A stretch of DNA of 64,000 bases, from NCBI RefSeq assembly GCF_023053635.1, contig NC_086179.1:3238001-3302000 (forward strand), in the 5' to 3' direction. Every line of letters starts with the position of its first letter. Position 1 is the first letter of the stretch. The position numbers and the translations under genes are program-made. The notes beneath the pieces were generated by a model, which had not been told where the DNA came from, did no database searches, and saw only the letters and a program-made list of their open reading frames with translations. This document shows positions 20,739 through 31,619 of the stretch, piece after piece. The stretch comes from Elgaria multicarinata webbii. Lineage: Eukaryota; Chordata; Lepidosauria; Squamata; Anguidae.

Positions 20739-23700
20739 GTAAACGCGGGGAGGGCCTAGGAAACGGGAGGCCAGCCTGGCACGGCGGCTTCTGGAGGCTG
20801 AGGGGGGAGGAGAGGGAGGGCCGGCACCACGCTGCCGTGGTGGGACCGGATGTAGGCAACGCTGAGGGTCTCGGGGGTGGAAGATGAATCACGAAACCAG
20901 CAACCCGTAAGAGAATATCATCATGTTTCCAGAGGGCCATTCTAGAACAGCCTTCTCCAACCTGGGACCCTCCAGGGATGTCAGACTACAACTGGCTTGG
21001 GGTTATGGGAGTTGTAGTCAGGGCCGGTGCTACCATAGAGGCCACTCAGGCAGCTGTCTAGAGCGCCAAGGTAAGGGGGGCGCCGAACGCCACACCTAGA
21101 AGCCGCTCTCCCACAGCAGCTCTGAGAGGGCGGCTTCTGGGCGCGCCGTTCCGAAGCCGCCCGCCCGCCCCAGCGTCCTGGCTTCGCTTCAGCTGGGAGG
21201 GTGCCGAAGCGAAGCCAGAATGCTGGGGTAGGGGGGCGGGCAGGCGGGCAGCTTCGGAACGCTGCGCCCAGAAGTCGCTATCCCAGAGCGGCTTCCGGCC
21301 GGGCGCGCCATTCCGAAGCCCCCCGCCCGCCGGCCCCCCCACCCCAGCGTCCTGGCTTCTCTTCGGCTGGGTGGGCAATATGACACCCCACGCCCAGGTA
21401 CGCTGGTGTGGGTTGGTGAAAGCAGCTCACCTACCTAGGGCGCAAAATAGTCTGGCACCAGCCCTGGTTGTAGTCAAACATATCTGGAGAGTAAGAGGTT
21501 GCAGAAGGCTTTTCTAGAATGTTCTCGCTCATGGCAATGCCTTGTCCTTCACAGAGTTTCCTTGGCACATCTGACCATCTCCTCCCTCAGCTTTCTGTCC
21601 CCAGCATTGGGCAACCCAAGGCCCAGGGGCGGCTCCTCTGGCAGGACGCCCTCAGAGGGGCCCCTCCCTGAGTGAGTCTACCTTCTCACCACCGTTGTGT
21701 GGACCAAAGCGAGAGGCAGGTGAACAAGCAGGTCGCAATGGTGAAGAGGACGAGGAGCAACTCCAGGGGGCTCTTGGCTGTGGGCCTCTGCTGAGGTGTG
21801 TGGGCCCTTGGCCCTTGCCCGACTGTGCCTATGCTTGACACCAGTCCTGCTGATGCCAGTGGGAGGTTGTCAAGTAGCAAATGAAGGAAGCAGCCTTCCT
21901 TCTGGCTGTCCAGGGCTATATCAGTTACCTAGGGAGGTTGTGGGCTCTCCCACACTAGAGGCCTTCAAGAGGCATCTGGACAACCATCTGTCAGGGATGC
22001 TTTAGGGTGGATTCCTGCACTGAGCAGGGGGTTGGACTCGATGGCCTTAGAGGCCCCTTCCAACTCTGCTATAATCCCTCTCCAGTAGCCATGCTGGTTG
22101 GGGCTGACGGGCGTTGGAAGACCAATAATATCGCAGTGGGGGTGGGCGACAGGTTTCCACCCACCCCTGCTGTACCCCAATACTTTTTTTTTTGGTAAGC
22201 CATCTCACAGAGTGACCATCACCACCACCTCCTTGGGCAGTAAATTCCACAAATCATGTTTGCATTCTGTGAAGAAAGAAACATCTGGACAGTAATACCG
22301 GCCTGCCTTATTGAGCTGTTGCCAGGATTACAGAGAGAGGAGGCACGCGATGTGTGTCGAACCTTTAAACGGAGCAAAATATTGTCAAAATCTGGAGATT
22401 TGCAAAGCCTCGGCCGGGAGCCAGGGGGAACTGGAAGTCTGAGAGGCCTCGGGTTCTAGGCTCCTGCTCAGCCTTTTTTCTTTTCACGTTTATCTGTCCG
22501 TCTCCAGGTCTGGTGACTGGGTGGTCCCTGGCCTTCCTGGCCTTCGAACGCTACATCGTCATCTGCAAGCCCTTCGGGAATTTCCGCTTCAACTCCAAGC
22601 ACGCGCTGCTGGTAGTGGCGGCCACTTGGTTCATTGGGATCGGGGTCTCCATCCCGCCCTACTTTGGGTGGAGCAGGTGAGGCAGGAACCGTGAGCTGTT
22701 TCTTTCTCCCAACAAAAGTGGAGAGAACATTCAAGGAGCAGCAGGGATGGAATGCCTTGATTAGAGTAACCATACGGAAAGGAGGACCGGGCAAAACAGG
22801 AAGGTGTTCTCCATGGTGAGGAAATAGGCACCGTAGCATGAAATAGGTGCAGTCAAGGCCTTTTCTGCAGAAGCACCCGTGGTCTTTCACCTAACCCAGT
22901 CCCTGTCCGCTGTCTTCCAGGTTCATCCCAGAAGGCCTGCAATGCTCCTGCGGCCCTGACTGGTACACAGTCGGGACCAAGTACAAGAGCGAATATTACA
23001 CCTGGTTCCTCTTCATCTTCTGCTTCATCGTGCCGCTCACCCTCATCGTCTTCTCCTACTCACAGCTCCTGGGCGCCCTTCGGGCTGTAAGTACCAGCTA
23101 TATCGAGGCCGGTGTGGGTGAGTGTATGCGCATCCATTAGGGTGACCCTATGGAAAGGAGGACCGGGCTCCTGTATCTTTAACAGCTGTAGAGAAAAAGG
23201 AATTTCAGCTGGTGTCATTTGTAGGCATGCAACACCTGGTGAAATCCCCTCTTCATCCCAACAGATAAAGCTGCAGGAGCTATACTAGAGTGACCAGATA
23301 CAAAAGAGGGCAGGGCTCCTGTATCCTTAACAGTTGTAGAGAAAAGGGAATTTCAGCTGGTGTCATTTGTAGGCATGCAACATCTGGTGAAATGCCCTCT
23401 TCATCACAACAGTTAAAGGTGCAGGAGCCCTGCCCTCTCTTGTTTCTGGTCAAGAAGGCAGGGCTCCTTCAGCTTTAGCTGTTGTGATGAAAAAGGAATT
23501 TCACCAAGTGCTGCATGCATGCAAATGTCACCTGCTGAAATTCCCTTTTCTCTACAACTGTTAAAGATACAGGAGCCCGGTCCTCCTTTCCATAGGGTCA
23601 CCCCAGCATCCATGCACCTCTGTGTGGGGCTCAGGTGGAGCCAGGTCTTATGAGGTTTTAGCATCAAAGCCCCTTTTCAGTGCCAAGTCTTCCAGGTCAA

Positions 23701-26700
23701 AAGGACTAAGGGCATAACCCTGGCTGTACCGGACCAAAATCTAGCATCCTGTCTTTATCAGCTGCAAAGTCACAAACTGAATATCAAAGCAATGACGCTT
23801 CTACATCATTTGTTCCCTGGCAACTGTTTTTCAGAGAGATACTGCCACTTAGTCTAGAGCAAGCTGGGGGTAATGAGACTTGTAGTTGTAAGTCTCTTTC
23901 GGGCAGGGACCTATCATTTTGTTCTGTGCGTGATGACGACGACGACGTAGATGGCAGGCATGACAGGCCTGTAGCTAAAAATACTAATACTAATCAAAAT
24001 AACTTCAGTCCCAGGCCTGATAATATTTCTCAGCAGGCCCTTGGTCGCAACAGATGTTGGCTGTATTTTTATTGCCAAGACAGCCGGTCCCGGAGAGCAG
24101 CTGGTCTCAACATGAAACACTGGAAGCATGGGTGGTATTTTAAAAAAATATTTATCGTACATGGTGTTTATTATACGGTCCCACGTGGGCCCTTCGCCAC
24201 TTTCCCCAGTGGTGGGGAGTTCCGAAAGCAGTTACTGCAGATCCTGCTTCCATCTGAGGAGGGCTGGATGCAGGGCTGGAGCAACTCCCCTGTGAGGAAA
24301 GGTTACCATCTCTGCCGCTTTTTAGTTTAGAGAAAAGGCAAGTGATGGGAGACGTGGTACAGGTGGACAAAATGGCGCATGGCGTGAGACAAATCCCTGG
24401 AGAAGGCTATCAGTGGCTACTAGCCCTGATGGCTCTGTGCTATCTCCAGTGTCTGCTAGTGCCTTTGTACTCCAGTTGCTTGGGATCGTGAGTGGAAGGG
24501 TATTGTTACTTGTGGGTTTCCCGTGGGCAGCTGGTTGGCCACCGTGCCAACAGATTTCTGTGTGAACAAGTGGACCCTTGGTTTGATCCAGCAGGGCTCT
24601 TCCTCTGTATAGTCTAGAGTGAAGCATCTCCATCCCGTCTCTTTAAAGAGGCATTCGCACTGGTTCCCAACAGGTAGCTGCTCAGCAACAGGAGTCAGCC
24701 ACGACCCAGAAGGCCGAGCGGGAGGTGTCTCGGATGGTGGTAGTGATGGTGGGTTCCTTCTGCCTCTGCTACGTCCCCTATGCGGCCCTGGCCATGTACA
24801 TGGTGAACAATCGTGACCACGGCCTCGACCTGCGCATGGTCACCATCCCCGCCTTTTTCTCCAAGAGCGCCTGTGTCTACAACCCCATCATTTACTGCTT
24901 CATGAACAAACAGGTGAGTCCCAGCCAGGGGACGGCAGTTGGGGTGGGCAGAGGGAGAATGCCCTGCCTTTGGTAGAGACATTGAACGGAAGGGATAGCG
25001 AATACCCTGGAAGACAGAAACAAACTTCAAAGGGATCTTGATAGGCTGGAGTGCTGGGCTGAAAACAACAGAATGACATTTAATAGGGATCAATGCCAAG
25101 TTCTACATTTAGGAAACAGAAACCAAAGGCACAGTTACAAGATGGGGGATACTTGGCTCAGCAATACTACAAACGAGAAGAATCTTGGAATTGTTGTAGA
25201 TCACAAGCTGAATATAAGCCAATAGTGCGATATGGCTGCAAGAAAGGCCAATGCTATTTTGGGCTGCATTAACAGAAGTAGAGCTTCCAAATCACGTGAG
25301 GTCCTGGTTCCTCTCTATTCGGCCCTGGTTAGGCCTCATCTAGAGTATTGCGTCCAGTTCTGGGCTCCACGATTCAAGAAGGACGCAGATAAGCTGGACC
25401 GTGTTCAGAGGAGGGCAACAAGGATGATCAGGGGTCTGGAAACAAAGCCCTATGAAGAGAGACTGAAAGAACTGGGCATGTTTAGCCTGGAGAAGAGAAG
25501 ATTGAGGGGAGACATGAGAGCACTCTTCAAATACTTGAAAGGTTGTCACACAGAGGAGGGCCAGGATCTCTTCTCGATCCTCCCAGAGTGCAGGACACGG
25601 AATAACGGGCTCAAGTTGAAGGAAGCCAGATTCCAGCTGGACATCAGGAAAAACTTCCTGACTGTTAGAGCAGTGCAACGGTGGAATCAGTTACCTAGGG
25701 AGGTTGGGGGCTCTCCCACACTAGAGGCCTTCAAGAGGCAGTTGGACAACCCTCTGTCAGGGATGCTTTAGGGTGGAGTCCTGCATTGAGCAGGGGGTTG
25801 GACTCGATGGCCTTGTAGGCCCCTTCCAACTCTGCTATTCTATGATTCTATGATTCTATGATTCTATGAATAATTATACCAACTAATCGATTCAAAATCA
25901 CTGTTTGCATCCACTGTTGGTGGACCTACACTGAATTTTTGAAAGAAAATTCCGTACTTGGTCAATAAAATGCCAAAATATTAATTTGTTGTTAGGTTGC
26001 ACAATATGTTTATCACGCGATCTGCAAGGAATGGTGTTAAAAAATAAAGGAAGAAACTCTTTGGTTTCATATGATGTGGGCACAATTCACTTGCTACAAG
26101 TAAGGTGCAGGGAAGGCGCAGCTCCGTCACATGCGAAAAAATGGCATATTAATATAGTTAACAATATTATAGTTAACAACGTTTGTCACAGAGAGAAGGG
26201 TGAGGATCTCTCCTCGATCCTCCCAGAGTGCAGGACACGGAATAACGAACTCAAGTTAAAGGAAGCCAGATTCCAGCTGGACATCAGGAAAAACATCCTG
26301 ACTGTTAGAGCAGTACGACAGTGGAACCAGTGACCTAGGGAGGTTGTGGGCTCTCCCACACTAGAGGCCTTCAAAAGGCAACTGGACAACCATCTGTCAG
26401 GGATGCTTTAGGGTGGATTCCTGCATTGAGCAGGGGGTTGGCCTCGATGGCCTTATGGGCCGCCTCCAACAATACGATTCTATGATTCTATGAACATTGT
26501 GTGGTATATTTAGATAAGGCAAGGGCAGTTTAAATTAAGACATTTGGGAAAGAACGGAAATGATTTAGGAATTTTGGAATTCCAAATAAAATCTTATCAA
26601 GAGTAACGCTTTCTGTTATAAACCGCTGCTTACTTCTTGTTTATTTTATTTATGTTTTTTTCTTGATGTATTTGAAATTGTAAAACATAATTTTTTAAAA

Positions 26701-28611
26701 CTCCCATTTCCCCACGTAAAAGCATCTTTCCAAATAATATTAAAAGTGTCCACAATCTATTAGGTGCCTTTTAAGACATACCTTCTCCCTTTCTGAACTG
26801 GCCCTTGGCTTTCTCAGAACGATTGGTTCAAAAATCCCCTGCCAAAATCTGGCTGGTGGGGGCAAGAAAAATGAGAATCCAGGGGAGGGGGGCACTCCTT
26901 GATGGGATTACTTAATAAAGATGCCTCCTGTTAGAAAGGCAATTAGCAGAGAGAAAAAACAAAATACAAAACAGAATAAGCATTTGCCAGCCCCACATGA
27001 CACACAGGCTGTCTTAGGAGAAAAAAGAAAACCACACCCTTCTTCAGTGAAGGAAAGAAAAGAGTTTTACTCACAGACATTCTTGCATATACAATGCAGG
27101 CACAGCATAGAGTTTCAACAAGAGTTTGTTCAGTCCATCTTGTGTTCCACTACACTGACAGGTGGGAGAGAGCAAAGACATGTGCTTCCAGCAATGGAGG
27201 ATGTCAGAGATTGGTGGGGTGGGGAGGAAGGAGAGGAGAAAAAGGAAGAGATCACAGAAAACCACATTGAGTTCCATCACACCAGCGATTTATCAGACTC
27301 TCGTCATGCCTGGTATGTGATTTTGCAGCACGGTTCTCACATGATGTCCCTGTCCTACGCTCGTCTCGCCTCTTCCCCTCCCTTTTCCGTCATATTTTGG
27401 AGTGGGAAAGTCCAGAGTTTTCCCCTCTGTGCGCAATAAAGCCACTCCTCTGTCCCATGTATTGCTGTCCTTGCGCTATATCGGACCATCCCATTTTTTG
27501 TTGGGGGCGTGTGTGTCGAAGGGCGGTCTCGCGGACAAAAGAGAAGCGGGGCGGTTCTCTGCTCAACTGCTCAACCATGAAGGGGGAGGGAAAGAGGGCC
27601 CCCGAACACCCTGCAGAGAAGGCGACCAGGCCGCTACCACCTGTGCCTGGGACTCAGTCCCATTCAATTCTATGGTTCTTACTCCTGAGTAGGCAGGTCT
27701 AGGTTTCCTGTCCAGAACAATGTTGGCTGCCCGTTGCCGTGCCAACATTGACCACAAACTTCTCCAAAAACGAATTGTAATACTTTCTCTTCACTTATAT
27801 TGTTTAATATGACCTTCGGGGAAAGCCTAGTGTGTTGTTTTACCGTAATTTCGCAGTTTCAGGGTGTCGTACTATTGTATTTGCGCAGAAATATATATCT
27901 GTCTGCAGGGGGAAGGAGAATGAAGGGGGCAGAAAAGGGTCCTTTATCCCTTTGTCCTAGGTCAGCCTTCCTCAACCTGGGCGCTCCAGATGTGTTGGAC
28001 TACAACTCCCAGAATGCCCCAGCCTGGGGCATTCTGGGAGATGCAGTCCAACACATCTGGAGCGCCCCAGGTTGAGGAAGGCTGTCCTAGGTGGACAAAG
28101 GGGTCCAAATGTTGCCAGGGGAAAGATCCAATTCTGGATACGTTTATGCCAACATTGGTTTATTTCTGGAACTCCTGTCCGGCATATTCTTCAAGTCTGG
28201 GTGAGGGTTAGGGTTAAGGTTAGGGGAGTATTTAAATGTTCGCTCTATCCCACCCTCTTGCGACCTCCAAGGAAAGCTGTACTATGCGAAAATGCCAGTG
28301 GTGTATTTGCAGTAGCAGGAAGACTTGGCTCCCTTCAACCGGAGGCCTGCCTGTTATGAAAGGAGAAATGATTCCCCGTGTCCCTCTGACCACCCTGAGG
28401 CCTCTCAATGCCAGCCAGGTTGCTGGATGTGATGGCTCCAGACAGATCTATAAAGCCCCCTGCCCTCTCTGTCTCTCTCCTCACCCAGTTCCGGGCTTGT
28501 ATCATGGAAACCGTGTGCGGCAAACCCATGACCGATGAGTCCGACGTGTCCAGCTCTGCTCAGAAAACGGAGGTTTCGTCAGTGTCCTCCAGCCAGGTCA
28601 GCCCCAGCTAA
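20393..28611 (+). CDS. OPN1SW: Short-wave-sensitive opsin 1 (UV cone pigment), five exons
   Basis: A cone visual pigment: a seven-helix G-protein receptor that binds retinal and signals through cone transducin in outer segments. The coding exons are 346, 169, 166, 240 and 123 nt. The middle three match the usual vertebrate cone-opsin sizes, and the total is 347 residues. Bovine numbering is +5. Visible are the NIS glycosylation site near the start, C110 and C187 for the disulphide, counter-ion E113, ERY at the end of helix 3, K296 (FFSKSA) for the Schiff base and NPIIY in helix 7. The Ser-rich tail suits kinase and arrestin control. F46, F49, T52, F86, T93, A114 and S118 are all the ultraviolet-type residues of SWS1. 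All splice sites are GT-AG with phases 1, 2, 0, 0, and no break is seen. It converges on CALU. Confidence 0.96.
20948..21511. mobile_element. hAT-type MITE in OPN1SW intron 1, host of a second hAT
   Basis: The left end is CAGCCTTCTCCAACC and the right end GCAGAAGGCTT. An exact 8-bp duplication TTCTAGAA lies at 20940-20947 and 21512-21519. It is interrupted by another element at 21019-21466. Confidence 0.9.
21019..21466. mobile_element. Non-autonomous hAT element nested in a MITE
   Basis: A 448-bp GC-rich element with ends CAGGGCCGGTGCTACC and TCTGGCACCAGCCCTG. An exact 8-bp duplication GTTGTAGT lies at 21011-21018 and 21467-21474. There is no transposase. Interior arms around CCGAAGC are repeated in both orientations. 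Confidence 0.9.
21914..22070 (+). mobile_element. CR1 LINE 3' fragment in OPN1SW intron 1
   Basis: From ATCAGTTACCTAGGGAGG to CCCTTCCAACTCTGCT, the last ~155 bases of CR1 without the terminal TCTATGAT repeats. Confidence 0.85.
22508..22676 (+). CDS. OPN1SW: OPN1SW exon 2
   Basis: 169 nt, the usual opsin exon-2 length. Acceptor TCTCCAG|GT, donor GAGCAG|GTGAGG. It encodes [20 protein letters not shown] through PPYFGWS: the end of helix 3 with ERY, and helix 4. Confidence 0.97.
22762..22830. mobile_element. Fragment of TAGGGTGACC MITE in OPN1SW intron 2
   Basis: TTAGAGTAACCATACGGAAA and GGAGGACCGGGC match the left end of the TAGGGTGACC family. The rest of the element is missing. Confidence 0.5.
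22921..23086 (+). CDS. OPN1SW: OPN1SW exon 3
   Basis: 166 nt, the usual length. Acceptor CTTCCAG|G, donor GGGCT|GTAAGT. It encodes the second extracellular loop with C187 ([20 protein letters not shown]) and helix 5. Confidence 0.97.
23138..23605. mobile_element. Enlarged hAT fold-back MITE in OPN1SW intron 3
   Basis: The ends are TAGGGTGACCCTATGG and CCATAGGGTCACCCCA. An exact 8-bp duplication GCATCCAT lies at 23130-23137 and 23606-23613. At 468 bp it is about 150 bp longer than its relatives, because the first arm (CTCCTGTATC...TTTAACAG to GTTAAAG) occurs twice in tandem. Confidence 0.9.
24285..24615 (+). mobile_element. CR1-clade (L3-like) LINE 3' end
   Basis: CTGTGAGGAAAGGTTACCAT to GATCCAGCAGGGCTCTTCCT. 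It is the same family as 53088-53655 but internally deleted. It lies in OPN1SW intron 3. Confidence 0.75.
24674..24913 (+). CDS. OPN1SW: OPN1SW exon 4
   Basis: 240 nt, the usual length. Acceptor CCCAACAG|GTA, donor AAACAG|GTGAGT. It encodes [20 protein letters not shown], helix 6, K296 in PAFFSKSA and [11 protein letters not shown] of helix 7. Confidence 0.97.
24975..25868 (+). mobile_element. CR1 LINE 3' portion in OPN1SW intron 4
   Basis: The longest CR1 here, ~0.9 kb on plus. An open frame of ~180 codons (25232-25771) encodes [20 protein letters not shown] through the ORF end. The tail TATGATTCTATGATTCTATG follows. It is 5'-truncated. Confidence 0.9.
26168..26494 (+). mobile_element. CR1 LINE 3' fragment
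   Basis: CACAGAGAGAAGGGTGAGGA to CTATGATTCTATGAA on plus, in OPN1SW intron 4. Confidence 0.85.
26500..27950. other. OPN1SW intron 4, no repeat recognised
   Basis: A 172-codon ORF at 26921-27439 has no conserved motif and lies in an intron. A short CCCATTCAATTCTATGGTTC motif near 27659 belongs to a palindromic repeat common in squamates. Nothing else is recognised. Confidence 0.45.
27963..28084. mobile_element. hAT-type MITE (CAGCCTTCC family), intact
   Basis: 122 bp with ends CAGCCTTCCTCAACCTGG and CAGGTTGAGGAAGGCTG. An exact 8-bp duplication TCCTAGGT lies at 27955-27962 and 28085-28092. It is nearly one long hairpin. Confidence 0.95.
28202..28229. repeat. Short telomere-like stretch
   Basis: GGGTTAGGGTTAAGGTTAGG resembles (TTAGGG)n. 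It is too short to claim telomere history. Confidence 0.4.
28489..28611 (+). CDS. OPN1SW: OPN1SW exon 5 (stop codon)
   Basis: 123 nt including TAA. Acceptor CACCCAG|TTC. It encodes [18 protein letters not shown], with a membrane-proximal Cys, and the Ser-rich tail ending SSSQVSPS. Confidence 0.96.
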   Translation, partial: FRACIMETVCGKPMTDESDVSSSAQKTEVSSVSSSQVSPS

Positions 28612-31190
28612 GGAGACGGTGCCGTGGGGTCCAAAGGAGCACAGAAACACCCCCTCTCCCGCACCCCCAGCCATGCCCATGATGCCCACGGGGAGAGGGA
28701 TCCACACGGGTGCCACGGCTTGGAGGGCAAAGGCCCAGGACTTGAATCTCCAGTTAATTTGGTGTCTTAGTTTTACACGGCCACAACAGGCTGGCTTGAT
28801 CATGGTGACGGAGAAGACCGTGCCGAGATGAAGGCGATCCGGGAGCTGCCTCCTGAGGAAACTCACAGGGACTCCAGTGGGGAATTTGGCAATCCTTCAG
28901 CTGCCATCAGTTCGAGCCTCTTGGCACCATTGGCCCGACGTACGTCTGTTGTGTAAACGGTCAGGCTTGCTCCTAATTTAGAAGCAACGCAGGAAGCCAT
29001 CAGAGACGTATGTGCTTGAATCCCCTAAAATTGACACTGCAGTAAGGTTGAGCGCTGGCAAACTGCAGCGTAGACCGCCCCGTTCAAGAGCTAGCCGACA
29101 ACAGAGAAGGATGGCGGACAGTAGGATTAGAGGGCAGGGGAGAAGACGAGTCAGCCTGCTGAAACTGGCGTAGACTTGCCCAAGGCTTCCCTTTCGGTTT
29201 TCAGCTATTTTGCAGATGTCGGCAGCACATTTTAGAGCTGGAAGCATGAGGACTAGTAACTTTATTTTTTAAAAAAAATCCACAGAAACAGAACTGCACA
29301 AACAGCCTCTGTATAATACCCACTAGCTGTCCTGTGTGAAACTGCTGTACTCCCAGCCCCAGATGCACATGGCAACATCAGTACATAGTTTGCACGTAAC
29401 GACAACCCAGGGTTCGACCTGGTTTGCACATTAACCACAAGCAACTCAGAATTCACAATCCAGTAACAAACCATGGGTTCTCTTTCCTGGGTTGTTCGTG
29501 GTTAATAGCCCATAGTTAAACCATAGTGCAGGGTTCACACGTAACAGGGACCCAAATCAACAACCCATACTCAACCCATATTCTGAGTTGTCGTTTCCAG
29601 AAATTTACATCTTATGATTTGATTCTCACATGACACAAGGTTTGGAAAATTATCTGTACTGGTTTTGCTAAGAGCAGCTTCTGAAAACCCACTAATTTAT
29701 ATGCAGTAAAACTGGAATGCCCTGTAGTTTATCATTCTGGTGCCCAGGATACGACAGCAAACAATTTGCTAAAGAATGATGACTCTCCAGCCTTCATAAA
29801 CTTCTGATAATCGATAGAATCTCTATTCTCAACACTCAAGGTTTTGGGTTGTTGTTTTTAAAGCATACAAATCACGATGATAATTCTGCCACAGCTTGTA
29901 TATCTGCCTTTCCATGTATTTTTCATAAGAATTAGGACCAAGGAGCTGCTATAATAAATCAAATGCAAATGTTCCAATGCAATGTAATCTTGAAGAGCCA
30001 TGGTGTGTTCTTAGCCAAGTGGCTGGACGCTGCCCACCCCCCTGCCTGCTAGAAGGGAAATGACAGGTTTACACTCTCCAATAAAGCGGGGGCCGAGATT
30101 AACACCTTTGTGAACACCAAGAATTACGGAGCGCCCCGTTCAATCCTTGCAGATCAGCCTGCCCCAACCTGGATTATGGGAGCTGGTTTGGACTACAGCT
30201 CCCATAATCCCTCAGCCAGGAATCGGGGGCTTGAGTTAGGAAGCTCCAACACATCTGGAGAGCACCAGGTCGAAGAAGCCTCTAGATGCAACTACCGCGC
30301 AACCCAACATCTGTGTGACACACAGCTGCCTCCCCATTCAGAGACTCACCCCTTGGCTGCCTTCACCCCATAGCTCCTCTGGTGGCTGGGGTCCACAGAC
30401 CTGCACCTCTTCACCCTTTTGAGGACTATCACGTCACTTCCAGATGGTTCCGGTATCTCTTGGAACACCTTCACAGCCCATGCAACACTAATTGGGTTAG
30501 GAAAAGATCCCCTCCTCCCCACCCCCATATACAGCTATTCTGTGTCCCAGTGAGATCTGACCCATAGTGATGCCTGCACGACTATGGTACGCAACCATTT
30601 CAAAGTAAGGAATTGCACCATTGTTCTTTTCCTTAGAACTTTTACACACATATATTGATTCAAATATGGCGGGGTTGACCATAAAGCAATTATAATGGCT
30701 TTAGGTGTCATTTAGACTTCGAGCCAGCGGGCATCCAGGAAGTACGGTATCACAGGATTTAAAGCTTGTGTTCACTGAATGCAGACCTGATGTAATGCTA
30801 CAGCCTGACCTCCGGTAGCGAGGACAAATTTCCTTAACAAGAGAGAAAAGTGAAAGGTGTAGGGGAAAGTGGGGAAAGCCATTTTTCTCCCTCTCTCATG
30901 CTAGAACTTTAGGTCACTTAGCTAGCAGAATTTGGAACAAATAAAAGTACCTCACCCAACGGGCAAGTAATGGATGGAATCCGCAGGGCAGACGAAGCAC
31001 TAGCTTCCATAGCTTTAAAAAAGGACCAGAGAAATTTAGAGAAGTCGTCGATCAATAGCCATTAGCTGTGACAGGTGAAACAGAAGCCCCAATTGCGAAG
31101 ATGAACTACGTGGACGGGCTCCTTCAAGTCGAGTTAGTGGCCTTCCATGGACGCACGTGGTTTCCAACTGTGGGGAAGATGATGCCGTAT
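28612..31190. other. Convergent intergenic region and OPN1SW 3' flank
   Basis: Possible plus-strand AATAAA signals for OPN1SW are at 29953-29958 and 30080-30085; neither is compelling. 29395-29610 holds a decayed fold-back-like stretch built on AACCCA/TGGGTT and GTTAACC/GGTTAA words. 30150-30285 is a decayed CAGCCTTCC-type MITE. No gene seen. Confidence 0.45.
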
Positions 31191-31192
31191 GA

Positions 31193-31303
31193 CAGCCTTC
31201 CTTAATCCAGTGCCCTCCAGATGTGTTGGGACTGCAACTACCATCTTTTGCAGCAGAATAATGGGAGTTGCAGTCTAATACAGCTGGAGAGCACCAAGCT
31301 GCT
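31193..31303. mobile_element. hAT-type MITE (CAGCCTTCC family), decayed
   Basis: CAGCCTTCCTTAATCCAGTG to GAGAGCACCAAGCTGC, with ATGGGAGTTGCAGTC in the right arm. Confidence 0.65.
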
Positions 31304-31390
31304 GCTGTACAAGATGGAACCCCTTGGTCTGACGCAGCAGGGCTCTTTCTAGGTTCTTAAACAGAAGCACAGGGCAGACTTTTAGAGCAA

Positions 31391-31401
31391 AGTAGTGAAG
31401 A

Positions 31402-31461
<60 letters not shown>

Positions 31462-31493
31462 ACTCACTCACTCACACACACACACACACACAC
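31391..31493. repeat. (CT)n(CACT)n(CA)n microsatellite
   Basis: About 33 CT repeats, then CACT repeats, then CA repeats. On minus it gives the GT-rich tract just past the probable CALU poly(A) site. Confidence 0.95.
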
Positions 31494-31531
31494 TCCTGAA
31501 TGCACACAGAGCCATGAGGGATGTAAACAGT

Positions 31532-31537
31532 TTTATT
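31532..31537 (-). terminator. CALU: Probable CALU poly(A) signal
   Basis: On minus, AATAAA here is followed 25-45 nt downstream by a TGTGTGTG run, the standard GU-rich downstream element. It would give a CALU 3' UTR of about 2.7 kb, similar to what I recall for mammals. Confidence 0.5.
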
Positions 31538-31593
31538 AAGACACCGTTTTCTCTGTATGTTGTACGTTATATAAAACTCCATTTCCGCTCCAC

Positions 31594-31618
31594 ACACACA
31601 CACACACACACACACAAA
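31594..31618. repeat. (CA)n microsatellite
   Basis: About 12 CA repeats, within the probable CALU 3' UTR. Confidence 0.85.
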
Positions 31619-31619
31619 A

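Noticed and set aside
26921-27439. 172-codon ORF in OPN1SW intron 4
   Set aside because: No recognised motif, no ATG-linked promoter evidence, and it lies inside an intron of an intact gene.
28202-28229. Interstitial telomere site
   Set aside because: Only about 28 bases, imperfect; chance cannot be excluded.
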